From assembly GCA_017432565.1 (NCBI GenBank), contig JAFRIW010000051.1, forward strand, positions 62,001-126,000: a stretch of 64,000 bases of DNA, in the 5' to 3' direction. Below, piece after piece: positions 18,104 through 26,455 of the stretch. The DNA comes from Lachnospiraceae bacterium (GTDB taxonomy: Bacteria > Bacillota > Clostridia > Lachnospirales > Lachnospiraceae). A program made the translations under genes and the position numbers. Below the pieces are notes generated by a model. It was not told the origin of the DNA. It saw only the letters and a program-made list of their open reading frames with translations, and searched no databases. The first letter of the stretch is position 1. Each line of letters starts with the position of its first letter.

Positions 18104-18996
18104 GAAATCAGGCAATACTGCGCAGAGCGCTCATCGCGGCGTCTCTGATTCTGATGCTGGTCATCCTCCTTATCACACGCGCCGCAAAGCGCGCGGAAAA
18201 AGCGGAGGAGGGCGGCCTGTCGGCCGGGCAGACTGCCTCTGAGGAGGATGTTTCGGAAGGGCAGGCAGCGGAGCCCCTTCAGCTCCCCGGTATTCTCTCA
18301 CCGGGCAACGTCCATCCGGCGGCAAATCTTCTGAATACAGACACCCAGTTCTATTCTTACAACGATGAAGGCAGCACGCTGACGGCGGCTGTCGGCATCG
18401 ATGTGTCCGAATATCAGGGCGAGGTGGATTATCAGAAGGTCCGGGAGGCCGGCATTCAGTTTGTGATTATCCGGATTGCCTATCAGGGCTATGTCACGGG
18501 AAAAATGGTCGTGGACAGCAATTTCTACCGCAACTACGAGGGTGCACACGCCGCGGGTCTGCCGGTCGGCGTCTATTTCTTCTCCCAGGCCCTCGGCATC
18601 GACGAGGCGAAGCGCGCGGCCGGCTTTGTCCTGGCGACGCTGGACGACATCGAGCCCGAGCTGCCCATCGTCTATGATTATGAGATCCATCACGCGGATA
18701 CCGCCCGCGCCTCGGACCTCTCCCAGTACAGTGCCACAGCCGGCGCGCTCGCGTTCTGTGAAGTCATCCGGAATGCGGGATACACGCCCATGGTTTACAT
18801 GAACACACAGGCAGCCAATGAAAAATATGACCTGGGAGAATTTTCCGACATTCCGGTCTGGTACGCATCTTATGTGAAATCGCCTTCTCTGCCCTGCGGT
18901 TTTACCTGCTGGCAGTATTCCTGTACGGGCAATGTGCCCGGCGTGCCTGCCGAGGTCGACCTCAACCTGCTGTTCCTTCAGAAGGAGAATGACTGA
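18100..18996 (+). CDS. Membrane-anchored GH25 muramidase (lysozyme family)
   Basis: A 298-residue protein with an uncleaved-looking N-terminal membrane anchor (about residues 8-24), a linker, and a GH25 barrel from about residue 95. Family motifs are GIDVSEYQGEVDYQKVREAG with the first catalytic Asp, FVIIRIAYQGY, GVYFFSQAL, and the catalytic VYDYEIH block (Asp-x-Glu). It ends with FTCWQYSCTGNVPGVPAEVDLNLLF-type residues common to GH25 (W-QY and D-n). It cleaves the MurNAc-GlcNAc bond of peptidoglycan on the cell surface. Coupling to a class A PBP suggests a role in wall growth or remodelling. The start overlaps the PBP stop. Confidence 0.92.
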   Translation: MRNQAILRRALIAASLILMLVILLITRAAKRAEKAEEGGLSAGQTASEEDVSEGQAAEPLQLPGILSPGNVHPAANLLNTDTQFYSYNDEGSTLTAAVGIDVSEYQGEVDYQKVREAGIQFVIIRIAYQGYVTGKMVVDSNFYRNYEGAHAAGLPVGVYFFSQALGIDEAKRAAGFVLATLDDIEPELPIVYDYEIHHADTARASDLSQYSATAGALAFCEVIRNAGYTPMVYMNTQAANEKYDLGEFSDIPVWYASYVKSPSLPCGFTCWQYSCTGNVPGVPAEVDLNLLFLQKEND

Positions 18997-18998
18997 AC

Positions 18999-19619
18999 AT
19001 GTCTTATCATTTTTTTGCCGCTATTTCCCGCATGAAATATATTGACCGCTGGCAGCTGATGCGCAACTCCCGCGAGGAGAATCTGTGCGAGCACTCCATG
19101 GAGGTCGCCATGATCGCGCACGCGCTGTGCGTCATCGGAAATGTGCGTTACGGAAAGGATCTGGACGCGGACCGCGCCGCCGTCATCGGACTCTACCACG
19201 ACGCGTCGGAGATCATCACGGGCGATATGCCCACGCCGGTCAAATACTACGGCGATGAGATCCGCACAGCCTATAAGAAGGTGGAAGCCGTCGCGGAAAA
19301 CCGGCTTCTGACCAAGCTGCCGGAGGACCTGGCTCCCGTCTACCGGAGCATTTTCGGGACAGATGAAAACCCGGATCCCGCCGCCGGTGAGGCTGCAGAA
19401 TCCGGGCGTTATATGCGCCGGCTGGTCAAAGCCGCGGACAAGCTGTCCGCACTGATCAAATGTATGGATGAGACGGCGGCGGGCAACACGGAATTCCGCA
19501 CCGCCATGCAGTCCACCCGGAAGGCGCTCGATGCGATGGCACAGGAGCTGCCGGAGGTCCGGGATTTCATGGAGGACTTCCTGCCGTCCTACGGCCGCAC
19601 GCTGGACGAGCTCGCGTAA
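18999..19619 (+). CDS. yfbR: YfbR-like HD-domain 5'-deoxynucleotidase
   Basis: A 206-residue HD-superfamily phosphohydrolase of the YfbR group, which removes phosphate from dNMPs. Metal-binding residues are visible as REENLCEHSMEVAMIAH (first His), YHDASEIITGDMPTPVKY (HD motif) and a later conserved Asp in VKAADKLSALIKC. The start is two bases after the muramidase stop, so it is the last gene of the PBP operon; the link to cell wall work is not obvious. A terminator follows inside the end of the convergent gene. Family assignment is firm; substrate specificity is inferred. Confidence 0.9.
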   Translation: MSYHFFAAISRMKYIDRWQLMRNSREENLCEHSMEVAMIAHALCVIGNVRYGKDLDADRAAVIGLYHDASEIITGDMPTPVKYYGDEIRTAYKKVEAVAENRLLTKLPEDLAPVYRSIFGTDENPDPAAGEAAESGRYMRRLVKAADKLSALIKCMDETAAGNTEFRTAMQSTRKALDAMAQELPEVRDFMEDFLPSYGRTLDELA

Positions 19620-19664
19620 ACATCGTCCGGGCTTTCTTTTCACGCTTTACGCATTTTCAGGTTC

Positions 19665-20303
19665 TCAGTAAATTCTGCGGTCGGCCTTCTGGCCGGCCTT
19701 TTTTCCGAACAGAATATAATACTGATAGTAGGCGGGGTTGTAGGCGCCGAAGGCCTGCACCAGTTCCGGATAATTGGCTTTGTAAATATCCAGGTTGAAG
19801 GCCGCGTTGCCGGGGAGGCCCACCACCATTCCGCAGTTCAGAAAATTCTCGAAGAGCAGATTTTCATCATAGGGCAAAACCTGATTGATCGCCGGGTTGG
19901 CTCCGTAATACCACGCCGGATCGTAGACATCCGCCAGGTCTGCCGCCGTGAGCGGAATATGTGCAAGCAACTTGTACAGGAACGGCGAGATCAGCCCCTC
20001 CTGGTACAGCCTCGTCGCCGCTTCCAGCGGGAAGACCGTCGTGGGATCCAGGTACAGCTGGTAAATGTTCAGCTCGTTGATCACCTGGTAGCGCAGTGCC
20101 AGACGGATCTCCCGGTACACCGCCGTCGCGTCGGTATTCTTCTGCAGGGCTTCGGTCATCGTCGCCATCCAGGAATACTGCTCGTTCCAGTGTGTATCAT
20201 ACGGAGCCTTCGCCCGCACCGGCAGCGCCGGGGCATACAGAATGCCTCCGGCAGCAATCGCCGCCGCGAGAACGCCGGCTGTCCATCTCATCTGATTCTT
20301 CAT
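19665..20303 (-). CDS. Secreted protein with two YPDLxxAFG-type repeats
   Basis: A 212-residue protein of unknown function. It has a signal peptide (hydrophobic residues 9-28, probable cleavage near VRAKA). The C-terminal half holds two tandem copies of a repeat of about 41 residues. The second copy (about 169-209) reads FNLDIYKANYPELVQAFG, then YQYYILFGKKAG. The first (about 127-168) is degenerate, with YDPAWYYGANPAINQVL. The pattern resembles the Y-x-x-x-YPDL-x-x-AFG repeat seen in many secreted Lachnospiraceae proteins, often tied to surface proteins. It is 22 bases from the MacB-like permease and has a GAAGGAG site, so it is likely co-transcribed and may be a partner or cargo of that system. 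The 3' end contains a plus-strand terminator. Confidence 0.75.
   Translation of the reverse strand: MKNQMRWTAGVLAAAIAAGGILYAPALPVRAKAPYDTHWNEQYSWMATMTEALQKNTDATAVYREIRLALRYQVINELNIYQLYLDPTTVFPLEAATRLYQEGLISPFLYKLLAHIPLTAADLADVYDPAWYYGANPAINQVLPYDENLLFENFLNCGMVVGLPGNAAFNLDIYKANYPELVQAFGAYNPAYYQYYILFGKKAGQKADRRIY
19679..19704 (+). terminator. Intrinsic terminator of the PBP-muramidase-yfbR operon
   Basis: GGTCGGCC (19679-19686), loop TTCT, and GGCCGGCC (19691-19698) form an 8-bp stem with one U-G pair, followed by TTTTTT. It lies 60 bases past the yfbR stop and inside the coding sequence of the convergent secreted protein, where it encodes part of the KKAGQKADRR tail. Confidence 0.8.
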
Positions 20304-20325
20304 ACTTTTGCTCCTTCTGTTCCTT

Positions 20326-21528
20326 TTACTCCGCGCGCAGCGCGTCGATCGGATTCAGGCGGCTCGCACGCCGCGCGGGCGCCCATCCGAAAATGATGCC
20401 GACCGCTGCGGAAAATCCCAGGCCCAGCGCAATCGCCGACGGTGAAATCGCGAAGGACGTGTCCATCAGTCTTGCGCCGACGAACGCGATCAGACAGCCG
20501 AGCCCGACGCCGATCATTCCGCCGAAAACGGAGAGGATCACCGCCTCCAGCAGAAACTGTGTCTGAATCCTCGAGGGCTCCGCTCCCAGTGCTTTGCGCA
20601 GGCCGATCTCCTTCGTCCGCTCCGACACGGAGACCAGCATCATGTTCATGATGCCGATGCCGCCGACCACCAGCGCGATGCCGGCGATGCCGCCGAGCAT
20701 GGTGGAAAGCATGGAGGAGACGGAATTCATCGTATCCATCAGCGAATCCATGTTCATGACCTGGAAGGCATTTTCCGTGTGGTTGTAAATCTTGTCCAGC
20801 GTCTCCCGCAGCCGCTCTTCCACCTCCGCATTTGAGACGCCGTCCTCTACGTAGATATCGAGGCTGGTCACATTCTTGCTCCAGCTCATGGTCAGCGCGT
20901 TTTTGTACGGGATAATGACGCTGCCGTCCAGGCTGCTCCGGTCAGAGTAGGCGGCGAAAATGCTGTTGTCCTTCTTCTGTACGCCGACCACCAGGTATTC
21001 GGCGCCGTTCAGCCGCACGCGCTTCCCGAGGGCTTCGCCGCCCTTGAAAATATTCTTCAGGAAGTCCTGGTCGATAATGCAGACATTGATACTTCCGTTC
21101 ATCTCCGACGCGTTCAGACCGCGCCCGCTCTCGATCACGTCGTTATAGGCAAAATAAAGCTCATTGCGGCCGGTCACCGAGACATTCTCATAGACCCGGG
21201 CGTCATAGACGGCCGCCGTCGCGCCGGAGACCTGCGGGGAGACGCCCCTGACGCCCGGCACCTCCATGATGGTCTGCAGGTCGGCGTCGGTCAGTCCGGA
21301 TTTCATGGCCGTCCCGGGGGCTGACACGGAGAGCGTGCCGGCGCCCAGCTCCGAAAACTGGCCCAGGATCGAGCTGGTCGCGTTCTGCACCAGGGTGATC
21401 AGGCCGATGACGGCCGCGACACCGATGATGATGCCCAACATCGTGAGGAAGGACCGCATTTTGTTCGTGATGATGTTCTGCACGGAGATCCGGAAGCTCT
21501 GCCGCACGGTATTGATCAGCCTACGCAT
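20326..21528 (-). CDS. MacB/FtsX-family ABC transporter permease
   Basis: A 400-residue permease of the MacB (type VII) class: one N-terminal membrane helix (MRSFLTMLGIIIGVAAVIGLI region), a large extracytoplasmic MacB periplasmic core domain (about residues 45-265), then three helices with the FtsX domain (VGGIGIMNMMLVSVSERTKEIGLRKALGA is the diagnostic junction). Such systems couple ATP hydrolysis to movements that expel substrates or signal across the membrane rather than pumping through a channel. It overlaps the ATPase gene by eight bases. In Firmicutes such tripartite-like sets with an adaptor export peptides or confer peptide resistance; the substrate here is unknown. Confidence 0.93.
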   Translation of the reverse strand: MRRLINTVRQSFRISVQNIITNKMRSFLTMLGIIIGVAAVIGLITLVQNATSSILGQFSELGAGTLSVSAPGTAMKSGLTDADLQTIMEVPGVRGVSPQVSGATAAVYDARVYENVSVTGRNELYFAYNDVIESGRGLNASEMNGSINVCIIDQDFLKNIFKGGEALGKRVRLNGAEYLVVGVQKKDNSIFAAYSDRSSLDGSVIIPYKNALTMSWSKNVTSLDIYVEDGVSNAEVEERLRETLDKIYNHTENAFQVMNMDSLMDTMNSVSSMLSTMLGGIAGIALVVGGIGIMNMMLVSVSERTKEIGLRKALGAEPSRIQTQFLLEAVILSVFGGMIGVGLGCLIAFVGARLMDTSFAISPSAIALGLGFSAAVGIIFGWAPARRASRLNPIDALRAE

Positions 21529-22276
21529 CCTCCAGTCTCCCTTCGCTCAGTTTTCCGTCCAGGATCCGCACGATCCGGTTCGCGTGCGAGGCGATCTTTG
21601 AGTCGTGCGTGATCATGATGATCGTCCGCCCCTCGTTGTTCAGCTCGTGGAAGAGCTCCATGACCTGGGCGCCGGTCTTCTGGTCCAGCGCGCCGGTGGG
21701 CTCGTCCGCCAGCAGAATCGTCGGGTTGGTCGCGATCGCGCGCGCAATCGCCACGCGCTGCTGCTGACCGCCCGAGAGCTGGTTGGGGTAGTTCTTCATT
21801 TTGTCCCCGAGACCGACTTTTTCGAGCATCTCTTCCACCCGCTCCCTGCGCTGCTTTTCGGGCATGTTCGCATAGATCAGCGGCAGCTCCACGTTTTCGT
21901 AGGCGGTCTGCTTCTGAAGCAGGTAGAAGGACTGAAAGATAAAGCCGATCTCCTTGTTCCGGATCTGGGCAAGCCTGGCTTCCTTCTGATCCTTCACGGG
22001 CTTGCCGGACAGATAATAATCCCCGGAGGTGGGCACGTCGAGGCAGCCGATGATGTTCATCAGCGTCGTTTTGCCCGAACCGGACGGCCCCAGCACAGCC
22101 AGGAACTCGCCCTTCTTCACGGTGAGGGTGACGTCGTCCAGCGCCCGGAAGTTCTCCTCGCCGAGCCGGTAGTCCTTGACAATATGGGCCATGTGCAGGA
22201 TTTCGTCCTCACCCGGCTGATATGGTTCGCTGACAGAAGCTCCCGCGCTCTGCCGCTTTGATCCGAATCGTCTCAT
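21521..22276 (-). CDS. MacB-type ABC transporter ATP-binding protein
   Basis: A 251-residue ATPase of the LolD/MacB family. Walker A GPSGSGKTT, Q-loop FIFQSFYLLQ, signature LSGGQQQRVAIARA, Walker B ILLADEPTGALD and H-loop MITHD are all present, so it should be fully active. An N-terminal extension of about 30 residues precedes the usual start of the domain (HMAHIVKDYRLGEENFRALDDV). It lies between the adaptor and permease genes with an overlap on each side, the standard gene order for adaptor-ATPase-permease sets. Confidence 0.95.
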   Translation of the reverse strand: MRRFGSKRQSAGASVSEPYQPGEDEILHMAHIVKDYRLGEENFRALDDVTLTVKKGEFLAVLGPSGSGKTTLMNIIGCLDVPTSGDYYLSGKPVKDQKEARLAQIRNKEIGFIFQSFYLLQKQTAYENVELPLIYANMPEKQRRERVEEMLEKVGLGDKMKNYPNQLSGGQQQRVAIARAIATNPTILLADEPTGALDQKTGAQVMELFHELNNEGRTIIMITHDSKIASHANRIVRILDGKLSEGRLEDA

Positions 22277-23916
22277 CAGGGCTCGTCTCCCCCGCCGGGA
22301 CGGCTCACTTCCACGTTCATCTCAGGGAACATGCCCTGTGCCGAATCATAGTAAGTCTCGCCCTCATTAAGGCCGCTGACGATCTGGATGTAGCTGCCGT
22401 CAGTCTCTCCGGTCAGCACAGTGCGGTGCTGCGGGCCTTCCTTGCCCTCGCCCGGCACCAGCACATAGGAAGTGCCGTCCGCCTCCGTCATAACTGCGCC
22501 GGAGGGAACCGCGACCACGTCCGGGATGCTCATCAGCACCAGCTTCACCTCGGCGCTCATGCCGCTGCGGGCTTCCTCGTCTCCCCTGAATTCCACCTCG
22601 GAGGTGAAATAGGAGACGCCGTTCTGCACCTCCGCCACCCGGGAAATGGAGGCGATGGTGCCGTCGTAGGTCTTTCCGGTGGCGTCGAGCGTGATGCTCA
22701 CGGGCGAGCCGGTGGTGACGCCGCCGATATCGTACTCGTTGATCTTGATGTCGACCTTCATGATGTCAAAACTGGTCACCGTCGCCAGAAGCGTACTCTG
22801 GGTGACGGAATCTCCGATTTTGACGGGCAGATTGGTGACCACGCCGTCCATCGGGGCGGTGATGGTGCAGTAGCCGATCTGCTTATAGAGGTTGTTCAGC
22901 GAAATCTGGCTGGAGGTCTGGTCTCCCTGCGCCCGGGCGGACTCGATCTGCAGCGCGTAGTTGTTCAGCTGCTGGTTGGAGCTGTTCCTGGCCGCATTGT
23001 AATTGTCGATGGCATTCAGATAGCTGAACTGGGCTGTCACCAGCGCGTCATACAGACCGGTCAGGGAGTTCTCCTCCTTGATTTTGGCGGCGTTGTAGTT
23101 CTGGACTGCCTGGTTGTAGGAGAGCCAGGCGCCGTCAAGCTGCAGCTGGGCGCTGCTCGTATCTGCGTGCGCCGTCTGTGTGGCTTCCATCACACTCTGC
23201 GCACTCCGCACGCTCTGGTAGCTGGAATCGACACTCTGCATGGCACCCATCAGATTCGACCCGAAGCCCTGGTTATTCAGCCCGACTTCATTGTTGAAGG
23301 CGCGCTGCGCGTTGACGAGCTGCGCAAACGCCGAATCGATCTGCTGCTGCGCGCTGAGCATCTGGCTGTCCAGGTTGTTGTCGAGATTGTATTTGTAATT
23401 GTTGTACTGGCTCTGCGCCTGCTGCACGGACAGAGAAGATGTGCGGTTCGACGCCGCCATCTGGGCTTCCTGCTGATCGATCTGCTGCTGGATCGGCTCC
23501 GGGTTCAGCTCGATCAGGACATCGCCCTCATGCACTTCGTCGCCCGCTTCCACTAAAAGCTCGCGGACTTTGACGCCGGTCACGTCCGGATAGACATTCC
23601 GGTAGTCCACCGGGTTGATGGTTCCGGAGAAGCTTCTGTAATTCTCCAGATCCCTTTTCTCTGCTGTTTTTTCAACCAGTCCGGCAGTGGCAGCCGCGTT
23701 GCTGCTGCAGGAAGAAAGCGAGGGGGCCAGCGCGGCAATCAGAAGGATGGCGCCGAGCGCAGCCGCTGCAGCACTAAGCCCTCTGCCGCGGCGGGATGCT
23801 CCCCTGCGCCGGGTCGTTTTCCCGTCAGCACCGGCAGAAGTACTCTCAGTATCCTGCTCCTCATCCAGCTCGATCCACTCCAGACCGCTGCTTTCCAGTG
23901 AATTCTTTCTTTTCAT
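22276..23916 (-). CDS. HlyD/MacA-family adaptor subunit of the export system
   Basis: A 546-residue membrane-fusion-like protein. The ATG at 23916 is preferred over an upstream TTG at 23928 because GGAG lies seven bases before it. It has a cytoplasmic tail of about 50 residues, one membrane helix (about 51-72), a lipoyl-like half motif (YPDVTGVKVRELLVEAGDEVHEGDVL), a long coiled-coil hairpin rich in Gln, Asn and Ala (about 150-340), the second lipoyl half (ITAPMDGVVTNLPVKIGDSV), and beta-barrel domains. In Firmicutes such adaptors stand on the outer face of the membrane and pair with MacB-like permeases. It is the first gene of a four-gene operon. Confidence 0.92.
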   Translation of the reverse strand: MKRKNSLESSGLEWIELDEEQDTESTSAGADGKTTRRRGASRRGRGLSAAAAALGAILLIAALAPSLSSCSSNAAATAGLVEKTAEKRDLENYRSFSGTINPVDYRNVYPDVTGVKVRELLVEAGDEVHEGDVLIELNPEPIQQQIDQQEAQMAASNRTSSLSVQQAQSQYNNYKYNLDNNLDSQMLSAQQQIDSAFAQLVNAQRAFNNEVGLNNQGFGSNLMGAMQSVDSSYQSVRSAQSVMEATQTAHADTSSAQLQLDGAWLSYNQAVQNYNAAKIKEENSLTGLYDALVTAQFSYLNAIDNYNAARNSSNQQLNNYALQIESARAQGDQTSSQISLNNLYKQIGYCTITAPMDGVVTNLPVKIGDSVTQSTLLATVTSFDIMKVDIKINEYDIGGVTTGSPVSITLDATGKTYDGTIASISRVAEVQNGVSYFTSEVEFRGDEEARSGMSAEVKLVLMSIPDVVAVPSGAVMTEADGTSYVLVPGEGKEGPQHRTVLTGETDGSYIQIVSGLNEGETYYDSAQGMFPEMNVEVSRPGGGDEP

Positions 23917-24057
23917 TCCGTACTCCAATAGCTGTTTCTGATCTATTTCTTCAATCCTTCCTGAAGGGTCATGTAAAAAGCGGTGTGAAAACTATTTTAT
24001 CGCAATTCGGTACTCTGACAATGCGCAGGAGGGAAATTTCACAGTTTTTTTAGGATT

Positions 24058-24083
24058 CGTGAAACCACCCGGCATGTTTCACG
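24058..24083. repeat. Perfect inverted repeat upstream of the adaptor operon
   Basis: CGTGAAAC (24058-24065) and GTTTCACG (24076-24083) flank a ten-base centre. It lies about 140 bases upstream of the adaptor gene and beyond the GH3 terminator, so it may be an operator for the export operon. Nearby TTTCACA (about 24047) and TGTGAAA (about 23983) suggest further half-sites. Confidence 0.35.
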
Positions 24084-24091
24084 TCCGGACA

Positions 24092-24146
24092 GAAAAAGAG
24101 GCGCTGAAATCCGGATGATCCTCCGATTTCAACGCCCGTCTTTTTC
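24092..24146. terminator. Bidirectional terminator after the GH3 gene
   Basis: A near-perfect 20-bp inverted repeat with arms containing GCGCTGAAATC and GATTTCAACGCC, bordered by AAAAA on the left and TTTTT on the right. It lies 63 bases downstream of the GH3 stop (minus strand) and ahead of the adaptor promoter region. Confidence 0.75.
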
Positions 24147-24208
24147 ATTTGCAGGAAGCTTTTTTAAATAATAATCCCGGTTCTTACTTCTCTCCGGTTC
24201 TTACTCCT

Positions 24209-26413
24209 TTACCACTCCACAATTCTTTTTACGGCGCTGTGACCGGTGAGTTTTGCACTGCAGTCATCGGGCTGTGAAAAGGCTGCGAAGACCTCGAAGC
24301 GGGTGCTCCGGATCTTCCGGACGCCGTTCTCGTCCACGGAGGTGAAGGCTTTCTCCGGCAGGTCCAGGATTACATCCTTGCACTCATCCCGGCGCAGTTT
24401 CAGCCGCCTGAAGCCGGCGAGCTGCGGATGCGGTACGGCGTTCGGATCGTCCAGACCCCGGATGTAGATCTGCAGCACATCCTCTGTGTCCGCGCCGCGG
24501 TTTTCCGCAGAGACAATGACGCGTATGGCGGGATTGCTGTAATTGATGGCTTCTTTTTCCGCCTCATCCCGGCCGTTTTCCGTAATCCGCTGCACGACCA
24601 TGCCCGTGACGGAACAGTCTCCGTAAGTCAGGCCGAAGCCGAACGGATACAGCGGCGTCCCGTTGTAATAGCGGTAAGTGCGATTCTTCATGGAATAATC
24701 CGTGAAGTCCGGCAGATCCTTCGTATCCCGGTAGAAGGTCACCGGAAGCTTGCCGGACGGAGAGACCTCGCCGAAAAGAATCTGTGCGAGATCGATGCCG
24801 CCCCGTGCGCCCGGATAAAAGGCCTGGATTACCGCATCTGCCTGTTCCTGCGGAACAGAAAGATCGATGGCACTGCCTGCGAGGTTGATGACGATGACCG
24901 GCTTTTTCATCGGCAGGAGTGAGCGCAGCAGCTCTTCCTGGAACGGAGGAAGGTGCAGATCCTTCTTGTCACCCGAAGAGTAAGCGTTTCCGGTATCGCC
25001 CTCTTCACCCTCCAGCGTCTCATCCAGTCCGACGACCAGAATGACCACGTCCGAGTAATCCGCGACTGTCCGCGCTTCCGCCAGGCGGTCCGCCATTTCA
25101 GGTTTCGAGAGGTTCTCTACATTATCTTTGTACAGATGACAGCCCTCGGAGTAGAGAATGCGCGCGGGCTCTGCGCCGCGTTCTTTCGCCCATGCTTCCG
25201 TGTAATCCTGAATCCCCTCCAGGACAGTTACATAGCGGGAGGAAGTCCCGTGATAATTGCCGATCAGGGCAGTCCGGCTGTTGGCATTCGGACCGATGAC
25301 ACCGATCACCGGCGTCTTCCAGGCGGACAGGACGGTGAGATCCATAGGCAGGACACCGTTATTCTTTAAGAGAACAATTCCTTCTCTCGCCGCGCGGTGC
25401 GCCAGCTCCAGATTCTTCTCACATTCCACTTCCGTGAACGGAATCGCATCATACGGCGTCTTCTGCTCGTCAAACAGGCCGAGCAGATAACGTGTGGTAA
25501 ACAGTCTCACACAGGACTCGGTGATCAGGGCTTCGTCGATCATGCCGAGCTTCACCGCATCCAGGATCTTCTGGTAGGTGCAGCCGCAGTTGACATCACA
25601 GCCGTTCTCCAGCGCCAGCTTCACGGATTCCTCCGGTGTCGCGGTGACTTTGTGATTTTCATGGAAATCGCGGATTGCCCAGCAGTCGGAGACAAAATGT
25701 CCCCTGAAGCCCCATTTTGCCCGCAGAATGTTCTGCAGAGACGGGCTCGCGCAGCAGACTTCGCCGTTGGTGCGGTTATAGGCACCCATGACGGCCTCGA
25801 CGTCTGCCTCTTTGACGCAGGCCTCAAAAGCCGGCAGATAGGTTTCTTCCATATCCTTGGGATTCGCCTTGGCGTCGAAGGAATGGCGCAGCGCCTCCGG
25901 TCCGGAGTGCACGGCAAAGTGTTTTGCACAGGCGGCCGCCCGCAGGTATCCGCCGTTGTCGGAACCGTCCCTGCCCTGGAGGCCCAGGATGAACCGGACG
26001 CCGAGACGGGACGTCAGGAACGGATCTTCGCCGTAAGTCTCATGGCCGCGGCCCCATCTGGGATCACGGAAAATATTTACGTTCGGAGACCAGAATGTCA
26101 GACCTTTGTAGATATCCCTGTCGCCCCGCTGTGACTGCGCGTTGTACTTGGCGCGCCCCTCCCGGGCGATGCAGGTACCGATTTCTTCCATAAGGTCTTC
26201 GTCAAAAGCTGCAGCGAGGCCGATGGCCTGCGGAAACATGGTGGCTGTGCCGGCTCTGGCAACGCCGTGCAGCGCCTCGTTCCACCAGTTGTATTCCGGA
26301 ATGCCCAGCCTCGGAATCGCCGGCGCGTCGTAGCGCAGCTGCGAAGCCTTCTCCTCCAGCGTCATCCGGTTAACCAGTTTCTGCGCACATTCTCTGGCTT
26401 CTGCTCGATTCAT
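24209..26413 (-). CDS. Glycoside hydrolase family 3 (beta-xylosidase/beta-glucosidase type)
   Basis: A 734-residue cytosolic enzyme without signal peptide. The N-terminal barrel starts MTLEEKASQLRYDAPAIPRLGIPEYNWWNEALHGVAR, a form typical of the xylosidase-like GH3 clade. SPNVNIFRDPRWGRGHETYGEDP and ACAKHFAVHSGPE follow, and the nucleophile Asp is in GHFVSDCWAI. The second alpha/beta domain and a C-terminal fibronectin-III-like domain (YPFGFGLTYGD onwards) complete the usual architecture. It probably removes terminal beta-linked xylose or glucose from imported oligosaccharides. It is divergent from an AraC regulator across 42 bases and near an ABC importer, so uptake and cleavage are probably co-regulated. 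Confidence 0.92.
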   Translation of the reverse strand: MNRAEARECAQKLVNRMTLEEKASQLRYDAPAIPRLGIPEYNWWNEALHGVARAGTATMFPQAIGLAAAFDEDLMEEIGTCIAREGRAKYNAQSQRGDRDIYKGLTFWSPNVNIFRDPRWGRGHETYGEDPFLTSRLGVRFILGLQGRDGSDNGGYLRAAACAKHFAVHSGPEALRHSFDAKANPKDMEETYLPAFEACVKEADVEAVMGAYNRTNGEVCCASPSLQNILRAKWGFRGHFVSDCWAIRDFHENHKVTATPEESVKLALENGCDVNCGCTYQKILDAVKLGMIDEALITESCVRLFTTRYLLGLFDEQKTPYDAIPFTEVECEKNLELAHRAAREGIVLLKNNGVLPMDLTVLSAWKTPVIGVIGPNANSRTALIGNYHGTSSRYVTVLEGIQDYTEAWAKERGAEPARILYSEGCHLYKDNVENLSKPEMADRLAEARTVADYSDVVILVVGLDETLEGEEGDTGNAYSSGDKKDLHLPPFQEELLRSLLPMKKPVIVINLAGSAIDLSVPQEQADAVIQAFYPGARGGIDLAQILFGEVSPSGKLPVTFYRDTKDLPDFTDYSMKNRTYRYYNGTPLYPFGFGLTYGDCSVTGMVVQRITENGRDEAEKEAINYSNPAIRVIVSAENRGADTEDVLQIYIRGLDDPNAVPHPQLAGFRRLKLRRDECKDVILDLPEKAFTSVDENGVRKIRSTRFEVFAAFSQPDDCSAKLTGHSAVKRIVEW

Positions 26414-26440
26414 TTTCCTGTCTCCTTATACTTGAAAATA

Positions 26441-26449
26441 TGATAAGAT
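26441..26449 (+). promoter_or_regulatory. Extended -10 promoter six bases from the AraC-type regulator ATG
   Basis: TGATAAGAT is an extended -10 (TGn plus TAAGAT). Six bases separate it from the ATG at 26456 and no ribosome binding site intervenes, so the transcript would be leaderless. The geometry is the same as for the ABC exporter at 2250. Confidence 0.4.
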
Positions 26450-26455
26450 ACTTTT

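Noticed and set aside
16043..18115. 690-codon open frame opposite the class A PBP
   Set aside because: Antisense shadow of an unmistakable PBP. Its composition is Arg/Gly/Leu-rich and it has no recognisable domain.
24178..24206. Short direct repeat CCGGTTCTTACT before the GH3 stop
   Set aside because: Only two copies, 17 bases apart, in a T-rich 3' region. This is too little to call an element.
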